The notes: generated by a model not told the origin, from the letters alone. Positions 1-10,637 are shown, numbered from the stretch's first letter. The stretch: DNA of 64,000 nucleotides from Celoporthe dispersa (GCA_016584495.1 WAID01000003.1:6032501-6096500), one strand, 5' to 3'. Made by a program: numbers and translations.

Positions 1-714
1 CAGATACCTGCAATCCTGAGTCTTGTGAAGAAATGACTTCGTTTTAGATATGCAGGCGGAAGTAAACTGTGACTAGGAGATACTTATGTATTGCTACCTC
101 ATATGGATGTCCCACTGGCAGGTTTGGAGCTGACAGTGACGTTCAGGGATTGTCCTGTGTTGTGTGCTGCACATAAGTAGCGGGAACAGAAACAGAGAAA
201 GGAGCCTGGGCTGAGTGGTGATGTCAGGCATGGCTCTCGGCATCACGGGATCGGATCTGATAAGAATTTGACTCCGGAGCCGGGCATATCTTTTCACCCA
301 TTGCAAAGTAGTTCGTGACGAGAAAGAATCCACAGCTGAAGGAGCTGTCCCAGCTCAGGTCAATACAGAGACAAAACCCAGAACCCTGATAGCCAAGGAT
401 TGAAGTGGGTTGATGGTGGTGCAGTGAAGACCGTGGGCTGTCACAGTACAGGCAGGGAATTGTCCGACAGGGATCAAGGACGCGTTTGGGCGCGTTCCAC
501 CAGCTGGACCCATATTTTCCTGCTCAAGTCCTGCCTCGCCCATCACCTACAAAAGCCTCCCGCACCCAGCAAAACACGCTCACTTCTGAACCTGACAATA
601 ACACTCCCCAGGACACGCCCAAGAGAGACAGCATTGTTCAAAGCATTCTGCCTTGTTATTTTTTTTGCTGTTGACCTTGTCTCTCACCTTTCTCAGGACA
701 ATCCATCTATCATC
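1..714. other. Upstream region of the ribonucleotide reductase gene
   Basis: No gene is recognisable here. Open frames of up to about 120 codons overlap on both strands without domain-like content. The last ~120 bases before the ATG at 715 are pyrimidine-rich, as in many filamentous-fungal leaders. An MluI cell-cycle box lies at 480-485 and is listed separately. Confidence 0.6.
480..485. promoter_or_regulatory. MluI cell-cycle box (MCB) candidate, ACGCGT
   Basis: A perfect palindromic ACGCGT lies about 230 bp upstream of the start codon, followed within 10 bp by a related GCGCGT core. In yeasts the MBF complex binds ACGCGT and drives G1/S transcription of ribonucleotide reductase genes; that role here is inferred. 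Single copies occur by chance roughly every 4 kb, so the weight comes from this site together with the two in intron 2. Confidence 0.45.
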
Positions 715-2173
715 ATGTCTCTTGACATCACTCCCTCCAAGCAGGTGAGTACCGCTGTCCTGTCATGATTGTTGATGGTATGCTGTGTTGACACGCAGGC
801 TAATCACTCATCTAACAGGCTGCATCTGCTATGAACTCCCTCAAGATGGAGTCTCCGGTCAAGAAGCTTGACCTTGGGATTGCAAACAAGGAGAACGACA
901 TCCAGGATCCTGAGGTCGCCACCCTGGCCCAAGACATCGACTCGAAGCATGCCGCCACCAAGGAGGTTGTCAAGGCACAGCAGGAGCCTCCTAGGATCCC
1001 TGATCTCCGCCCCGAGGAGATGGACGAGCCCATCCTCCGCGAAAACCCTCACCGTTTCGTCCTGTTCCCCATCCAGTATCACGAGGTACGCGACGCGTTC
1101 CATCCCCCAGCCCGACGCGTTAAGTAGCCCCACACTGACACCAACACTTGGATACAGATCTGGCAGATGTACAAGAAGCACGAGGCATCCTTCTGGACCG
1201 CTGAGGAGATTGACCTGTCCAAGGACCTACACGACTGGAACAACCGTCTGACCGACGACGAGAAATACTTCATCTCTCACATCCTCGCCTTCTTTGCCGC
1301 CTCGGATGGCATTGTCAACGAGAACTTGATCGAGCGCTTCAGCGCTGAGGTTCAAATTCCCGAGGCCCGTTGCTTCTACGGCTTCCAGACCATGATGGAG
1401 AACATTCACTCCGAGACATACTCCCTCCTGATCGACACCTACATCAAGGAGCCTGCCCAGCGCACCTACCTCTTCAACGCAATCGAGACCAGTAAGTCGA
1501 GGTCTAGAGCTCTGTTCTCAGCTCGCCATCTCTAATACGATTTCTTTTAGTTCCTTGCATCCGCAAGAAGGCCGACTGGGCTCTGAGGTGGATCCAGGAC
1601 CGGGAATCTACCTACGCTCAGCGCCTTGTCGCATTCGCTGCCGTCGAGGGTATCTTCTTTAGCGGCGCCTTCGCCTCCATCTTCTGGCTCAAGAAGCGTG
1701 GCCTGATGCCTGGTCTGACCTTCTCCAACGAGCTGATTTCTCGCGACGAGGGTCTGCACACTGACTTCGCCTGCCTGCTGTTCTCCCACCTGAACAACCG
1801 CCCTAGCAAGCAGCGCGTGGAAGCCATCATCACCGATGCCGTTACCATTGAGAAGGAGTTCCTGACCGAGGCCCTGCCCTGCGGCTTGCTCGGCATGAAC
1901 GCCAACCTTATGAAGCAGTACATTGAGTTCGTCGCCGACCGTCTCCTCGTTGCCCTCGGCAATGAAAAGGTCTACAAGTCGTCCAACCCCTTCGACTTTA
2001 TGGAGAACATCTCTCTTGGCGGCAAGACCAACTTCTTCGAGAAGCGTGTCGGTGATTACCAGAAGGCTGGTGTCATGGCTAGCACCAAGAAGCCTGTTTC
2101 CGAGGAGAGCACACCAGGCGCCGAGGAGAAGGGCGAGAATGGTGGAGACTTCACCTTTGATGACGACTTCTAA
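715..2173 (+). CDS. rnr2: Ribonucleoside-diphosphate reductase small subunit (R2)
   Basis: Class Ia ribonucleotide reductase R2 subunit; it carries the diiron centre and tyrosyl radical used by the large subunit to make dNTPs in the cytosol. Four exons: 715-744, 819-1085, 1158-1491 and 1551-2173, giving 417 aa, the usual fungal length. Visible family features are FWTAEEIDLSKD (first Asp ligand), MENIHSETY (Glu and His ligands with the radical Tyr four residues after the His), ERFSAEVQ, and the acidic Phe-ended tail FTFDDDF that docks into the large subunit. All introns are GT-AG. Exon 1 holds only 10 codons, so an annotation starting at the downstream Met at 831 would be truncated. It converges on the SRP9/21 gene. 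Cell-cycle control is suggested by ACGCGT boxes in the promoter and in intron 2. Confidence 0.97.
1093..1120. promoter_or_regulatory. Pair of intronic MCB candidates, ACGCGT x2
   Basis: Two perfect ACGCGT boxes at 1093-1098 and 1115-1120 sit inside intron 2 (1086-1157) of the R2 gene. Each is within GACGCGTT, and they are 22 bp apart start to start, about two helical turns. Their position just after a splice donor makes them candidate intronic MBF sites; function is inferred. Confidence 0.4.
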
Positions 2174-2822
2174 GCGTCTTCACCGTACCCTGCTGTGTTC
2201 CATCCTTGCATAAGTCGTTCTGTTTCACACACCAACACATGCATCTCGTTTGGGTATAGACGACAGATGGCAGGCATCTTGTTTCCCCCTTTTTTTTTTT
2301 TTTTGTTCTTTTTGGTTGTCGCGGCGGCGGCTTACAGTTCCACGCTCCACCTCTGGTCTTCTTCTCATGTCATTTGCGGGCGTTAGGGAGTTGGCTGCGT
2401 CGTCGGTAGTACCCTTTGCTTCTTGATGGAATAATGAGTCTATGGCAAGGGCAGCCGATGGAAAGAACATGATCTCAGAATCGCCGATCTGTAAGATAGA
2501 TCCTCTAGAAAGACACCAGCGTCTCTTGATATGCTCTTCCTGCCATAGGTGTGATATGGTACGATATGCCAGCTGTCTTCTCTAAACACGAGCGGCTCGA
2601 CGGCAAACTGCATGAGGGATCCCACTCGAGCATCCCAAGGTACAAATAAGTATGTGCTGTGCTTAGGCGCCCACCACTTTCCCTGCAACTCTTAACTTTC
2701 GGCCTAGCCTCAGTCACATACTCCTTGTCCGACGATCATGTCTGTGTAACCGAAGGCATCAACGTCCTCAATACTTGCTTCAAATTGAGGTGCATTGCCT
2801 TGTGTCTTTCCCAGTCCCATCC
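2174..2822. other. Convergent 3' region between R2 and SRP9/21
   Basis: This stretch holds the two 3' untranslated regions. There is a T-run around 2289-2304 and pyrimidine-rich sequence, but no recognisable gene. Confidence 0.6.
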
Positions 2823-3428
2823 TCACCTCTTTCCCTTCTTCTTTTTCTTGCCCTTGCTGCCATCACCTCCTGCCACCGGTGCCCCTCCCGGCGCCCCTCC
2901 CAGCTGTGCTCCTCCGGTCACCGGCGGCGTCGCCGTCCCCGCCAGATCCTCCTCCGCCGCCGCCGCCGCAGGCAGGGCAGCTGGCATCGCGGCCATGCCC
3001 CGCCCCAGCGATCCGAGCATCTGCACCAGCCGCCCGACCTCCTGAGCCTTGGCGGTCTTGTACTTCAGACAGACACCGCTGTGGGGGTCGAAGGTCTTGA
3101 GGATCAGCTTCGCGCGGGGTGGTCTTGGTGCAGACGATGACGCGTCCGGCATGGGGGTGTCGGTTTCGGTGGCATCTTCGGATTTTGACCTGGCCTTGCG
3201 GGCGCGCGCTGCCTTGACTGGGGAGATGGAGTAGCGGGTTGAGATACGTGTCTGGGACGGGGATAGAGAGGGTTAGTACTAGACTTTTGAGGAAGAACCC
3301 TGGAGACGCGAGAGTAATGGGAAGAGGGGGGGGGGCGATCCTGGAGGAAGACGTACGGTCGTGGGTCTGGCTTCGAGGAGTTGGGCCGAGAGTGTGAGCC
3401 ACTCATCGGCTGTTGGTATAAAGGGCAT
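2823..3428 (-). CDS. srp21: Signal recognition particle SRP9/SRP21 family protein
   Basis: Subunit of the Alu-like part of the signal recognition particle, which slows translation of secretory proteins in the cytosol. Two exons on the minus strand, 3357-3428 and 2823-3251, separated by a GT-AG intron that contains a TACTAAC-like branch site near 3276. The product is 166 aa. It opens with an SRP9-like helix (ADEWLTLSAQLLEARP, residues 7-22), then a basic stretch TRISTRYSISPVKAARARK, and the conserved beta-strand block KLILKTFDPHSG followed by CLKYKTAKAQEVGRL. The C-terminus is an Ala/Gly-rich linker ending in a Lys-rich tail (KGKKKKKGKR), a fungal extension absent from animal SRP9. Fungal orthologues are usually named Srp21 or SRP9-21; assignment rests on recognisable motifs and context, not on an alignment. 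Confidence 0.85.
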
Positions 3429-4006
3429 GGTGGTCTGCTGAGATTTGAGAACAACAGGCTACAAAGAAGGTGTGCAGTAGTATAAAGACCTCACAGGCGA
3501 AGGTTCTCGAGGGAGGAGATGGTTGGCTGAAGTAAAGTGTAGGATCGATGCATGGCGAGTTGTAGTTTTTGAAGGGTTAAGAACAGCCGGGATAGCTTAG
3601 AGTCCCACCTGCAGTTTCTGGTGGGGTTCCTAGTCAACTCTGCTTGGGCAGGCAAGCAGCCAGCATATCACATACATATTTTGGTAGAGCACTGTTATTT
3701 CCTTGTCCCCCCCCTCCTTTTTTTTTTTATTTAAAAAAAAAGGATTTATTTATTCATTATGATTCCTTATTCTTACAAGATAAATGAACCATTCAATTAC
3801 ATGTTCTTATTGATTGAGCCTTGTCTCACATCTATTGTGGAAATAATATTTTCAGAGTAGCTCTCCTGCCCAGGAAAATCTAGTCCTCGTTGGGCTTTTT
3901 GTGTCTATATCCTGCTCTGATTTTTGTGACGCGTGGTATATGTGCTGATGACTGACAAAATCACGCTCATGGCCGCTCTCAACATCTGACACGAGAATTG
4001 ACCCCA
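3429..4006. other. Intergenic, AT-rich core
   Basis: No gene is visible. Positions about 3707-3860 form an AT-rich patch with adjacent C, T and A runs, in contrast to the GC-richer flanks. This probably combines the SRP9/21 promoter and the 3' end of the carrier gene. Confidence 0.55.
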
Positions 4007-5139
4007 CTATGCTTTTGTCTCTGCAGATTCAGGTATTATAAACCCCTCAAATTTTCGGATAAGCTTGTTTGTCTGCTCTGCCAGACTCAGAGTCAAGATG
4101 GTATGCGGTAATATCCTGGCCAGATGAGGCAGGAAGCCCTTGTAGATTGCGAAGAAACCCTCCGTCTTGACAGTCTTGGCCAGACAGTCGAAGACGCCCT
4201 TGTACAAGTTTCCATTTTGATTGTAGAGGCGGGACATCACGGTGTCTATACGTACCACATTGTCAGGAAGTAGCTCGGGCGCACGCGCAAGAACAAGGTA
4301 AAGACTCACCAGGTGGGTGCATGAAGCAGCAGACAACGAAGCCGCTCACAGCGCTGCTGGTGAGATGCAATGCCGGGCCTTCCTCCATGCCCATGTGCCT
4401 CATCAGCCTTCTCTTTGCGAAGAAGTACGTCGGCAGCTGCACTGAACTTCCAAAGCCCGTCCTGATCATGGCTGCACCGACGCCGCGGTACAGACCTCTT
4501 GCTCCCTCGGCCGAGTAAATCTGCCTCAGCCCATCGAGCGCATTGCGGTATGTGTGTTGCGTACCGACCGGCAAGAAGGGCGAGTAGCTCTGTAACCTCG
4601 TCTTGACCAGAAAGAATGGGCTTCCCGCCATCGCGCCGATCACGCCGGATGCTGCACCACAGAACATGTTGATCCCTAGCGACTGGACCTTGTCATCCTT
4701 GAAGATGACGGATGAGAGCGTTTGGCGCATGGGCTCGTAGAAGCCCAGCCGGCAGCCGTTGAGCAGAACCTGGTATATGTACGCGCACCCGATACCTCTG
4801 TAGATTCCGCGCAGGCCTTCGTTTCGTACGATGACGGACACGCCGTGGATCGGGCCGCGGTAGTGATGTGGTTGGTGTCCTTTGCTCTGAAGCTCGCCTT
4901 GAAGTTGCATGCTGGTGCGCCGGATCGTCAGGCTAAGCTTGGGCATGTATATACAAGGTACAGAGAGTATGCTCACCGGATCTTGACGGTCTCGAAAGGA
5001 TGGGTCGCTGTCACGGCGCCGCACGCGGCTATGCCGCCGGCGATGAAGGCACTGAGTTTACGGTCAGGGCTTTTCCCCTGGCGCGGATCGAGAGGAAGTA
5101 GCGTGAAATGATCAAGACTTACCCTGCCGTTGTTGACAT
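4007..5139 (-). CDS. oac1: Mitochondrial oxaloacetate carrier (Oac1-type)
   Basis: Inner-membrane solute carrier of the mitochondrial carrier family; yeast Oac1 moves oxaloacetate, sulfate and isopropylmalate. Exons on the minus strand: 5123-5139, 4977-5051, 4310-4911 and 4245-4007, giving 310 aa. All three carrier repeats are present: PFETVKIRMQLQGEL in repeat 1, GSPFFLVKTRLQS in repeat 2 and MHPPDTVMSRLYNQ in repeat 3, the last two being Oac1-like. I chose the acceptor before 4911 because it joins KIR directly to MQLQGEL. An upstream in-frame acceptor (exon start 4932) would insert seven residues, LTIRRTS, into the canonical motif. The third donor/acceptor pair restores DTVMSR. It is transcribed away from swd2, with about 650 bp shared between them. 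Confidence 0.9.
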
Positions 5140-5790
5140 AGTGCTGTATTGCCGACAGAGCGTAGCTGAGGTTATGCAAGACCAGTGGCTGTCAAGGTAC
5201 AAGCTTTCGAAGTACTGGGTGTGAGTAAAGCCGACGAGAGCCTCGGCGTTTTGGCCTTTGGAAGACTCAGGACAGTGCGCCTTGTGTACTGAAACTTGTC
5301 GCAATTGCTAAGCAGGATTCCATGTACTTTCTAGTGCTGACAGTGGCTAGGCTGCACAGAGAAATGGGATTCTGGGCAGTGGTAGAGAGGTCGAGTTCAG
5401 TCTGCAATGAGGGAATAGCTCGTGGTGCTTGGGTTTGTGTTTTTGGAAATTTGGGGGAGAGCGCTGCTGGCTGCCGCTTTCGGAGCCTTTTTACAGGTCG
5501 AAACCTTGGACCTCAAGCTCAAGGACCTCCACAGTGGATCTCCAATCCATCCTGGCGGGTCTAGCCGACTCTCTGAGAATTCCCCAGGTTTTTTTTTCGT
5601 CATCTCTCTCTGGCTGCTCGCACCTTGGGGTGTTGTCATAGTACCGAGGATCTGCCCCACGTTGCAGCTGTTCCTGCATGGGAAGCGGCTGGCAACGCGA
5701 AGCTCTCAGTCCTGAGGGAGGGGCTCAGATTCCATCCAGCAACATTGTTCCACCTGCTTGTTCACACCAAAAGCCAACAAGCCATCCACC
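5140..5790. promoter_or_regulatory. Shared upstream region of oac1 (-) and swd2 (+)
   Basis: Head-to-head intergenic space of about 650 bp. Short open frames on both strands show no domain-like content. I see no clear Leu3-type site (CCGG-N2-CCGG), which might have been expected from yeast OAC1. Confidence 0.5.
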
Positions 5791-7083
5791 ATGGCTTCCA
5801 CTCCTATGGACATTGATGCTGGGACACCACCAGGTGACCCACCTCAGTTGAACATAACAAGAACATTGGGGGCAAGCATCGCTGCCACTTCACAGGTACA
5901 CGAGGTGATTGCCAGCTTCAGGCCAACGAAGGTAGGGATGACAATTGTGCCCCGGCCCCCTCCGCCTCCTCCCCTGGACCCATGGTCTGACAACCCAGGA
6001 CAGCTATTCAAACGAGACGACCCTAAAGATGGCAAGACTCCCTTCGTCTTGTCTATAGACTACGATGATCCTGGCGAGCTGTGCATGACCTCCGAGAGCG
6101 ACGAGACCATCCAGATCTACAATGTCAGGGAGGGCCGCCATGACAAGACCTTGCTGAGCAAGAAGTACGGTGCCAAGCTGGCCAAATTCACTCATGCGAG
6201 CTCCAGCATCATCTATGCCAGCACCAAACAGAATGGTAGGTCAAGTAGCACCGGCTGGCTACTGCATCCTCAAGCTGACGAAACGGATCTCCTAGATGCG
6301 ATACGATACCTCGCGACGCACGACAACTCCTTCATCCGCTACTTCGAGGGTCACCAGGGCTCTGTCACCTGTCTGGCCATGCACCCTGGTGCTGACAACT
6401 TCATATCCTGTGGCCGCGATAACACCGTGCGCCTTTGGGATATCAGCACCAAGTTCTGGACTGCCCAGCTGAACCTCCGCACTCCCTGCCTCGCCGCGTA
6501 CGACCCCTCGGGAAAGATCTTCGCCGTCGCGTCGTCCTCCAGCGGAAGTATCTTGCTGTACGACCACCAAAACCTCGCCAAACCCATCTCCATATTCGAT
6601 GTCGTCGAGAAATGCCACGTCGTGGACACGCACTCCATCATGCAGGGCTGGACGAAGCTCGAGTTCTCGAACGACGGGAAGCACATCCTCCTTGGCACTA
6701 ACGGGAAGGGGCATTTTCTTCTCGACGCGTTCACATGCGAGCTGAAGGCTTTCCTGCGCAAGCCTGAGGGCGGTGTCCGGCGGGCACCGCCAGGTGAGGT
6801 CGCTGACGGAAGAAATGCTCCTGCGGGGACTCCACAGGCTCTGGACACCAGCGGTGAGTGCTGCTTCACGCCTGATGGCCGATACGTCCTGAGCGGCTCG
6901 CGCAAGAATGTTTTGATATGGGATGTGCTTTCGATGCCCTCTGATGGCTGGAAGGAGCTGCAGCCGACGCATATTCTGGAGGACAAGAAGGAGGCGGCCG
7001 TGCTGGCCTACAACCCACGGTTCAATTTCTTCGCAACGGCGGATCAACACCTGCAGTTCTGGCTGCCAGACCCGCATGTTTGA
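5791..7083 (+). CDS. swd2: COMPASS / cleavage-polyadenylation WD40 subunit Swd2 (WDR82)
   Basis: WD40 beta-propeller shared in yeast by the Set1 histone H3K4 methyltransferase complex and the cleavage and polyadenylation factor; nuclear. Two exons, 5791-6235 and 6296-7083, joined in TKQN|D, giving 410 aa. I use the ATG at 5791, which has the strong context CCACCATGG, over an in-frame ATG 33 bp upstream. Family signatures include SFRPTKVG near residue 50, ATHDNSFIRYFEGHQGSV near residue 165, SCGRDNTVRLWD closing a blade, and FVLSIDYDDPGE early on. A Pro run (about residues 61-66) and a linker after the fifth blade are fungal insertions, making it longer than yeast Swd2 (329 aa). It converges on ctu2 with only 260 bp between stops. 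Confidence 0.93.
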   Translation: MASTPMDIDAGTPPGDPPQLNITRTLGASIAATSQVHEVIASFRPTKVGMTIVPRPPPPPPLDPWSDNPGQLFKRDDPKDGKTPFVLSIDYDDPGELCMTSESDETIQIYNVREGRHDKTLLSKKYGAKLAKFTHASSSIIYASTKQNGRSSSTGWLLHPQADETDLLDAIRYLATHDNSFIRYFEGHQGSVTCLAMHPGADNFISCGRDNTVRLWDISTKFWTAQLNLRTPCLAAYDPSGKIFAVASSSSGSILLYDHQNLAKPISIFDVVEKCHVVDTHSIMQGWTKLEFSNDGKHILLGTNGKGHFLLDAFTCELKAFLRKPEGGVRRAPPGEVADGRNAPAGTPQALDTSGECCFTPDGRYVLSGSRKNVLIWDVLSMPSDGWKELQPTHILEDKKEAAVLAYNPRFNFFATADQHLQFWLPDPHV

Positions 7084-7343
7084 GGCACAGGCGAAACCTT
7101 GTCATTTTGGGAAGGCGTTGGGGCAAGGGCATAAAATTCAAATGCTGCATCTGTCTTGTGTATGATACCCTCTGCATTGGTGGGCGTCTTCTTTTAGGAT
7201 GGGAAGAAATGAGACGCTGTTTCTCCCCCCCCCCTTCTCTCTCTCTCTCTCCCATTCATCTGTAGAGGCTGAGCACATGTGCTCGGTGGGGTGATTTACT
7301 ACAAGTTCAACAAAGTGCTTGAGGCATGGAATTAGGTCAGCTA

Positions 7344-8744
7344 TCAGCCACGCACAGCTCTCGAACAACCATAACATAGTCCTCCATCCCTACCACTACC
7401 ATCATCGCCCATCTCGCCCTCCCATCTCTTGTCCCCAAGCTCATCCAGGCCCATACCGCAGAGGCCACAGTGCCTCTCCTCTTCCGCATCCACCCACCTC
7501 TCCAGCTTCGCCGTCGTGCGCACCACATTCGCCACGATGGACGGGTAGTTCTCCTCGACATCCGCAAAATACCTCCTCATCACGACGTCTATGCTGACGT
7601 CCTTGTGGGACACCACCGCGGAGGACGCTGGGGCCGTCGACGCATCGCACGAGATGAGATCTGTCAGCGGCGGCTCGGCGAGGGAGGCGTACTGCAAGAG
7701 CTCGCTGCGGAAGAGATCGCGGTTGGGGTAGTAAACCGATAGCTTCTGCCCCTGTCGGATGGGCAGTCCACGGTCGCTGCTGTCGTTGTCGTCATCGTCG
7801 CCGCCAGGCAGCAGACTAGAATTCTGTAGGACCGAACCCGCAGCAGAAAACCTCTCAATCACCACCGGCCCATCCCCCACCATCCACGGCAGAGAGAACC
7901 CCCTCCCCTTGGCCGTCTCGCCCAGCGTCAGCTCCGCGAGCGCGGTCGTGCTGCACCCGAGCAGCACCGCGCGGCAGCCCTCCCTGAGCGCAGCATCGAC
8001 GAGCACGTGTCGCACGAACAGCCTCAGGACGTCGGTCCTGGACGTCGTAGATGGCAGCCGGTCGAGAAGACTCGCCACCTTCTCCTCCTCCGCCGCCGGC
8101 CCCCCCTCCTGGTCCGCTATCGGGGGCAGCGCGGCCCAGTCGACCGTGTCGAGCGACAGCACCTGCGTGAGAGGCACGCGCGAGAAGCGTATCTGGGGGT
8201 ATCGCGTGCTGTAGCTCCGCAGCGCCTGCGAGGAGGGAGAGTCCTCCGGGTCCTCCCGCCTCGGAGACGACAGGTCCGTGTCGACATGCACGGCGACGAT
8301 CTCAAAGGTGGGGCTCGGCCTTCTGCGCAGCTGGCTCTGGAGCTGGGTGTTAAGGGTGTCGACGAGGGAGGCAGATGAGCCGCCGCAGGATAGGCCGACC
8401 AGGATGCGCTTCGTCTGGGTGGGCGCGGCAGAGATTTCTTTGGCGAGGACCTCGAGGCGCTTGACTATCTTGCTGTTGACGAAGCGGCGGTAGCAGGGTC
8501 TAGGATGACGTTAGCATGAAGGTTGTTTTTTTATCCTTAAGAGAGACACAATATGATATTGTAAGACTTCATATCTTTGGGGGGTTTTTTTTTCTCTCTT
8601 TCCTTCTTTTTTTCTCTCTTTTCTTTGACAAGGTAAAGGGGAGGGGGATACAAACCCGCATATCGCCTCTGAGCGAACCTTGAGTGTCACTTCGTTTTCG
8701 TTACATCTCCGGCAGAGTTTGACATCTGCCTTGTGAGATTCCAT
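7344..8744 (-). CDS. ncs2: Cytoplasmic tRNA 2-thiolation protein 2 (Ctu2/Ncs2)
   Basis: Partner of Ncs6/Ctu1 in the Urm1-dependent 2-thiolation of wobble uridine in tRNA-Lys, -Glu and -Gln; cytosolic. Two exons on the minus strand, 8656-8744 and 7344-8499, give 414 aa. The N-terminus has a CRRC pair, then CGPCYRRFVNSKIVKRLEV formed across the splice, and RILVGLSCGGSSASLVD, a degenerate version of the SGGxDS ATP-pyrophosphatase loop, as expected for Ctu2, thought to be non-catalytic. The C-terminus carries CGLCGM and CYGC pairs that could bind metal. The intron donor is GTTTGT, weaker than the GTRAGT used by most genes here; it was chosen because it alone gives the right phase and restores the CxxC-RFV motif. 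Confidence 0.9.
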
Positions 8745-9374
8745 GATCGGCTCAGTCCTGAGCGTCGTAGTATTTTGAAAGTGTCTCAGTAACTTGGAGT
8801 CTGGCTGGTGTTTAATTGTTGGAAGGTTACTACTGGAGTTGGTCGTCGTGCTGCTGGTGAAATTTTGGGCGGGATTACTGTACTGTACCTCAAAGCCACA
8901 GACAACACCTGGTCGGGACGGCCCGCTGGGGGATCGATCTACTGTAACTTAATTTTCCGATTACAAAGAGTAAGTACTGGTACAGTCAACTAGACTTGAC
9001 ATGTCGTGCTTTTTGTTCTTGATGATAAATGTGCATTTTGCAGAGGCGATACAGTAAGATATTATATTAGAAAGTAATATACTGCAAAGATATGACTTCT
9101 ATAAGGACCTGCTCTTCAACAAGTGAATTTCTGAGGTTGGGAGGGAGACAGGGGAGCAAGGTTCTTCGCTGGGTATAAGTTAGACCTCGTATTTTGAAAT
9201 GTCGAGACGGTAAACTTGCATGCGACACACACACACACACATACACACAGGGCCTCCTTCGTCCTTAGATAACCCCAGATATGCTGTAGTCGGTGATACA
9301 TATGTGTATCCAAAGGTTATCTTATCTAAACATACTTGAGTAACTATCTATTCCAATTATCGTCCGAAAATCTC
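8745..9374. other. Intergenic between ncs2 and the GH5 gene
   Basis: No gene is visible. It contains the ncs2 upstream region and the 3' side of the GH5 gene, including an AC microsatellite at about 9225-9248. Confidence 0.55.
9225..9248. repeat. AC dinucleotide microsatellite
   Basis: About 12 units of AC with one interruption, lying 3' of the GH5 gene. Confidence 0.9.
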
Positions 9375-10637
9375 TCACGGTCCCTGTGTGACGTTCCACA
9401 TCGTCCCCAGGAGAGGCGGAAAGTCGGGATTCCGCCACGTGCTCCAGTCGTAGTCCAACACCCCCCAGGTCTCGTTATATCCCACCTCCCCGTTCCTCAC
9501 ATAATAACTCCCCTGGATCGCCCACAGCGCCCACTCGGCATCGTTGCCCTCCATGTACCCCACGAGACAGGTTAGGTAGCTGTAGTCATCATCGCTCAGC
9601 CCACTGTTTGTGCCCCCCGTCATGCCGACGCCGAACTCACTCAGCAGCAGCGGCGCCGTGTAGTTCTCGCCCTGCGTGAGCACGAACCCGTCAAATAGGC
9701 CGTACTCGTCCTTCTCGATGTCGCAGTCGCCCAGGTCCGCCCTGAACGTCACCGTGAACGAGTACGCGTGGAACTCCCACACGTGCTTGCCCGCCCAAGG
9801 GGTGAAGTCCAGGTACTGTGTGTCTCGCAGCATCGTCAGGTCCGTCGCGCTGTACCCGCCGCCCACGATGATCAGCACGTCCGGGTTGGCGGCGTGCACC
9901 AGCTCTGCGGCCTGCGTGATGTAGTTGTACCAGTCTGCGTAGGGTCCGTTGGTCCCCTGCAGCCAGCTCTGGCGGATCTCGTTGCGCAGGCTCATGCCGG
10001 CCACGCCCTCGTGGCTGGGTGCCCACTCCGCGACGGCCTGCAGCCCGTCCAGCCAGAGGCTCGTGTTGAAGAAGCGGCTGTTGTCTGCAACGTAGTCGAA
10101 CGCCGTGTCCCACCAGCCATTGCCATCCGTCAGGTTGCAGCACCACTGGGCCCTGCTCACGTGGTTGTCCAGGATCGTCATGACGCCGTTGGCCCACAGC
10201 GCGTCGATGATGTCCCCGTAGACGTCGCGGACCGTGGAGGTAGCCAGGGAGGGGTTCTGCTCGACGATCATGTTGTAAAAGGTCGTCATGTTGTCCGCGA
10301 TGGAAGGGACATAGGCCAGGTCCGCCGCGTTGGCGAAGGCGTCCTGCACCGTCTCGTTCGGGTTGAGAGCCCAGTCGATCGAGTACGTCAGGCGCACGCA
10401 GTTGAAGCCCGCGTCCGCGATGAACTGGGCGATCGTGCTGATGGGCTGCCGGTGCAGGCCTTCCGGGACGTGTGTCTCCATATGCCCGGCCCAGTTCACG
10501 CAGCGGAGCTTCACGCGCGCGCCAGTGCTGTCGAGGATCCATCTGCTGGAGGTGGAGAGCGGGAGCGAGGGCGCTGCACCCTGTGCCAGCGGCAACAGGG
10601 TGAGCAGCCCCAGGGCGAGGGCCTTGAGAAAGGCCAT
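9375..10637 (-). CDS. Secreted glycoside hydrolase family 5 (cellulase-like)
   Basis: Predicted extracellular retaining beta-glycanase with a (beta/alpha)8 fold. Single exon, 420 aa. Residues 1-20 form a signal peptide (AFLKALALGLLTLLPLAQG). GH5 landmarks follow in order: GFNCVRLTYS near residue 78, LDNHVSR near 157, SLRNE with Glu220 as likely acid/base, WEFHAYS with His290, and LLSEFG with Glu334 as likely nucleophile. Several N-x-S/T sites suit a secreted protein. There is no carbohydrate-binding module. The ATG at 10637 is the first that begins directly with the signal peptide; an upstream in-frame extension would be encoded by the TATA-rich leader and is unlikely. Substrate cannot be told from sequence; the subfamily resembles uncharacterised fungal GH5 enzymes rather than classic endoglucanases. 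Confidence 0.88.
   Translation of the reverse strand: MAFLKALALGLLTLLPLAQGAAPSLPLSTSSRWILDSTGARVKLRCVNWAGHMETHVPEGLHRQPISTIAQFIADAGFNCVRLTYSIDWALNPNETVQDAFANAADLAYVPSIADNMTTFYNMIVEQNPSLATSTVRDVYGDIIDALWANGVMTILDNHVSRAQWCCNLTDGNGWWDTAFDYVADNSRFFNTSLWLDGLQAVAEWAPSHEGVAGMSLRNEIRQSWLQGTNGPYADWYNYITQAAELVHAANPDVLIIVGGGYSATDLTMLRDTQYLDFTPWAGKHVWEFHAYSFTVTFRADLGDCDIEKDEYGLFDGFVLTQGENYTAPLLLSEFGVGMTGGTNSGLSDDDYSYLTCLVGYMEGNDAEWALWAIQGSYYVRNGEVGYNETWGVLDYDWSTWRNPDFPPLLGTMWNVTQGP

Noticed and set aside
5758..5790. Earlier in-frame ATG for swd2 at 5758
   Set aside because: The ATG at 5791 has a much stronger context (CCACCATGG) and matches a plausible N-terminus.
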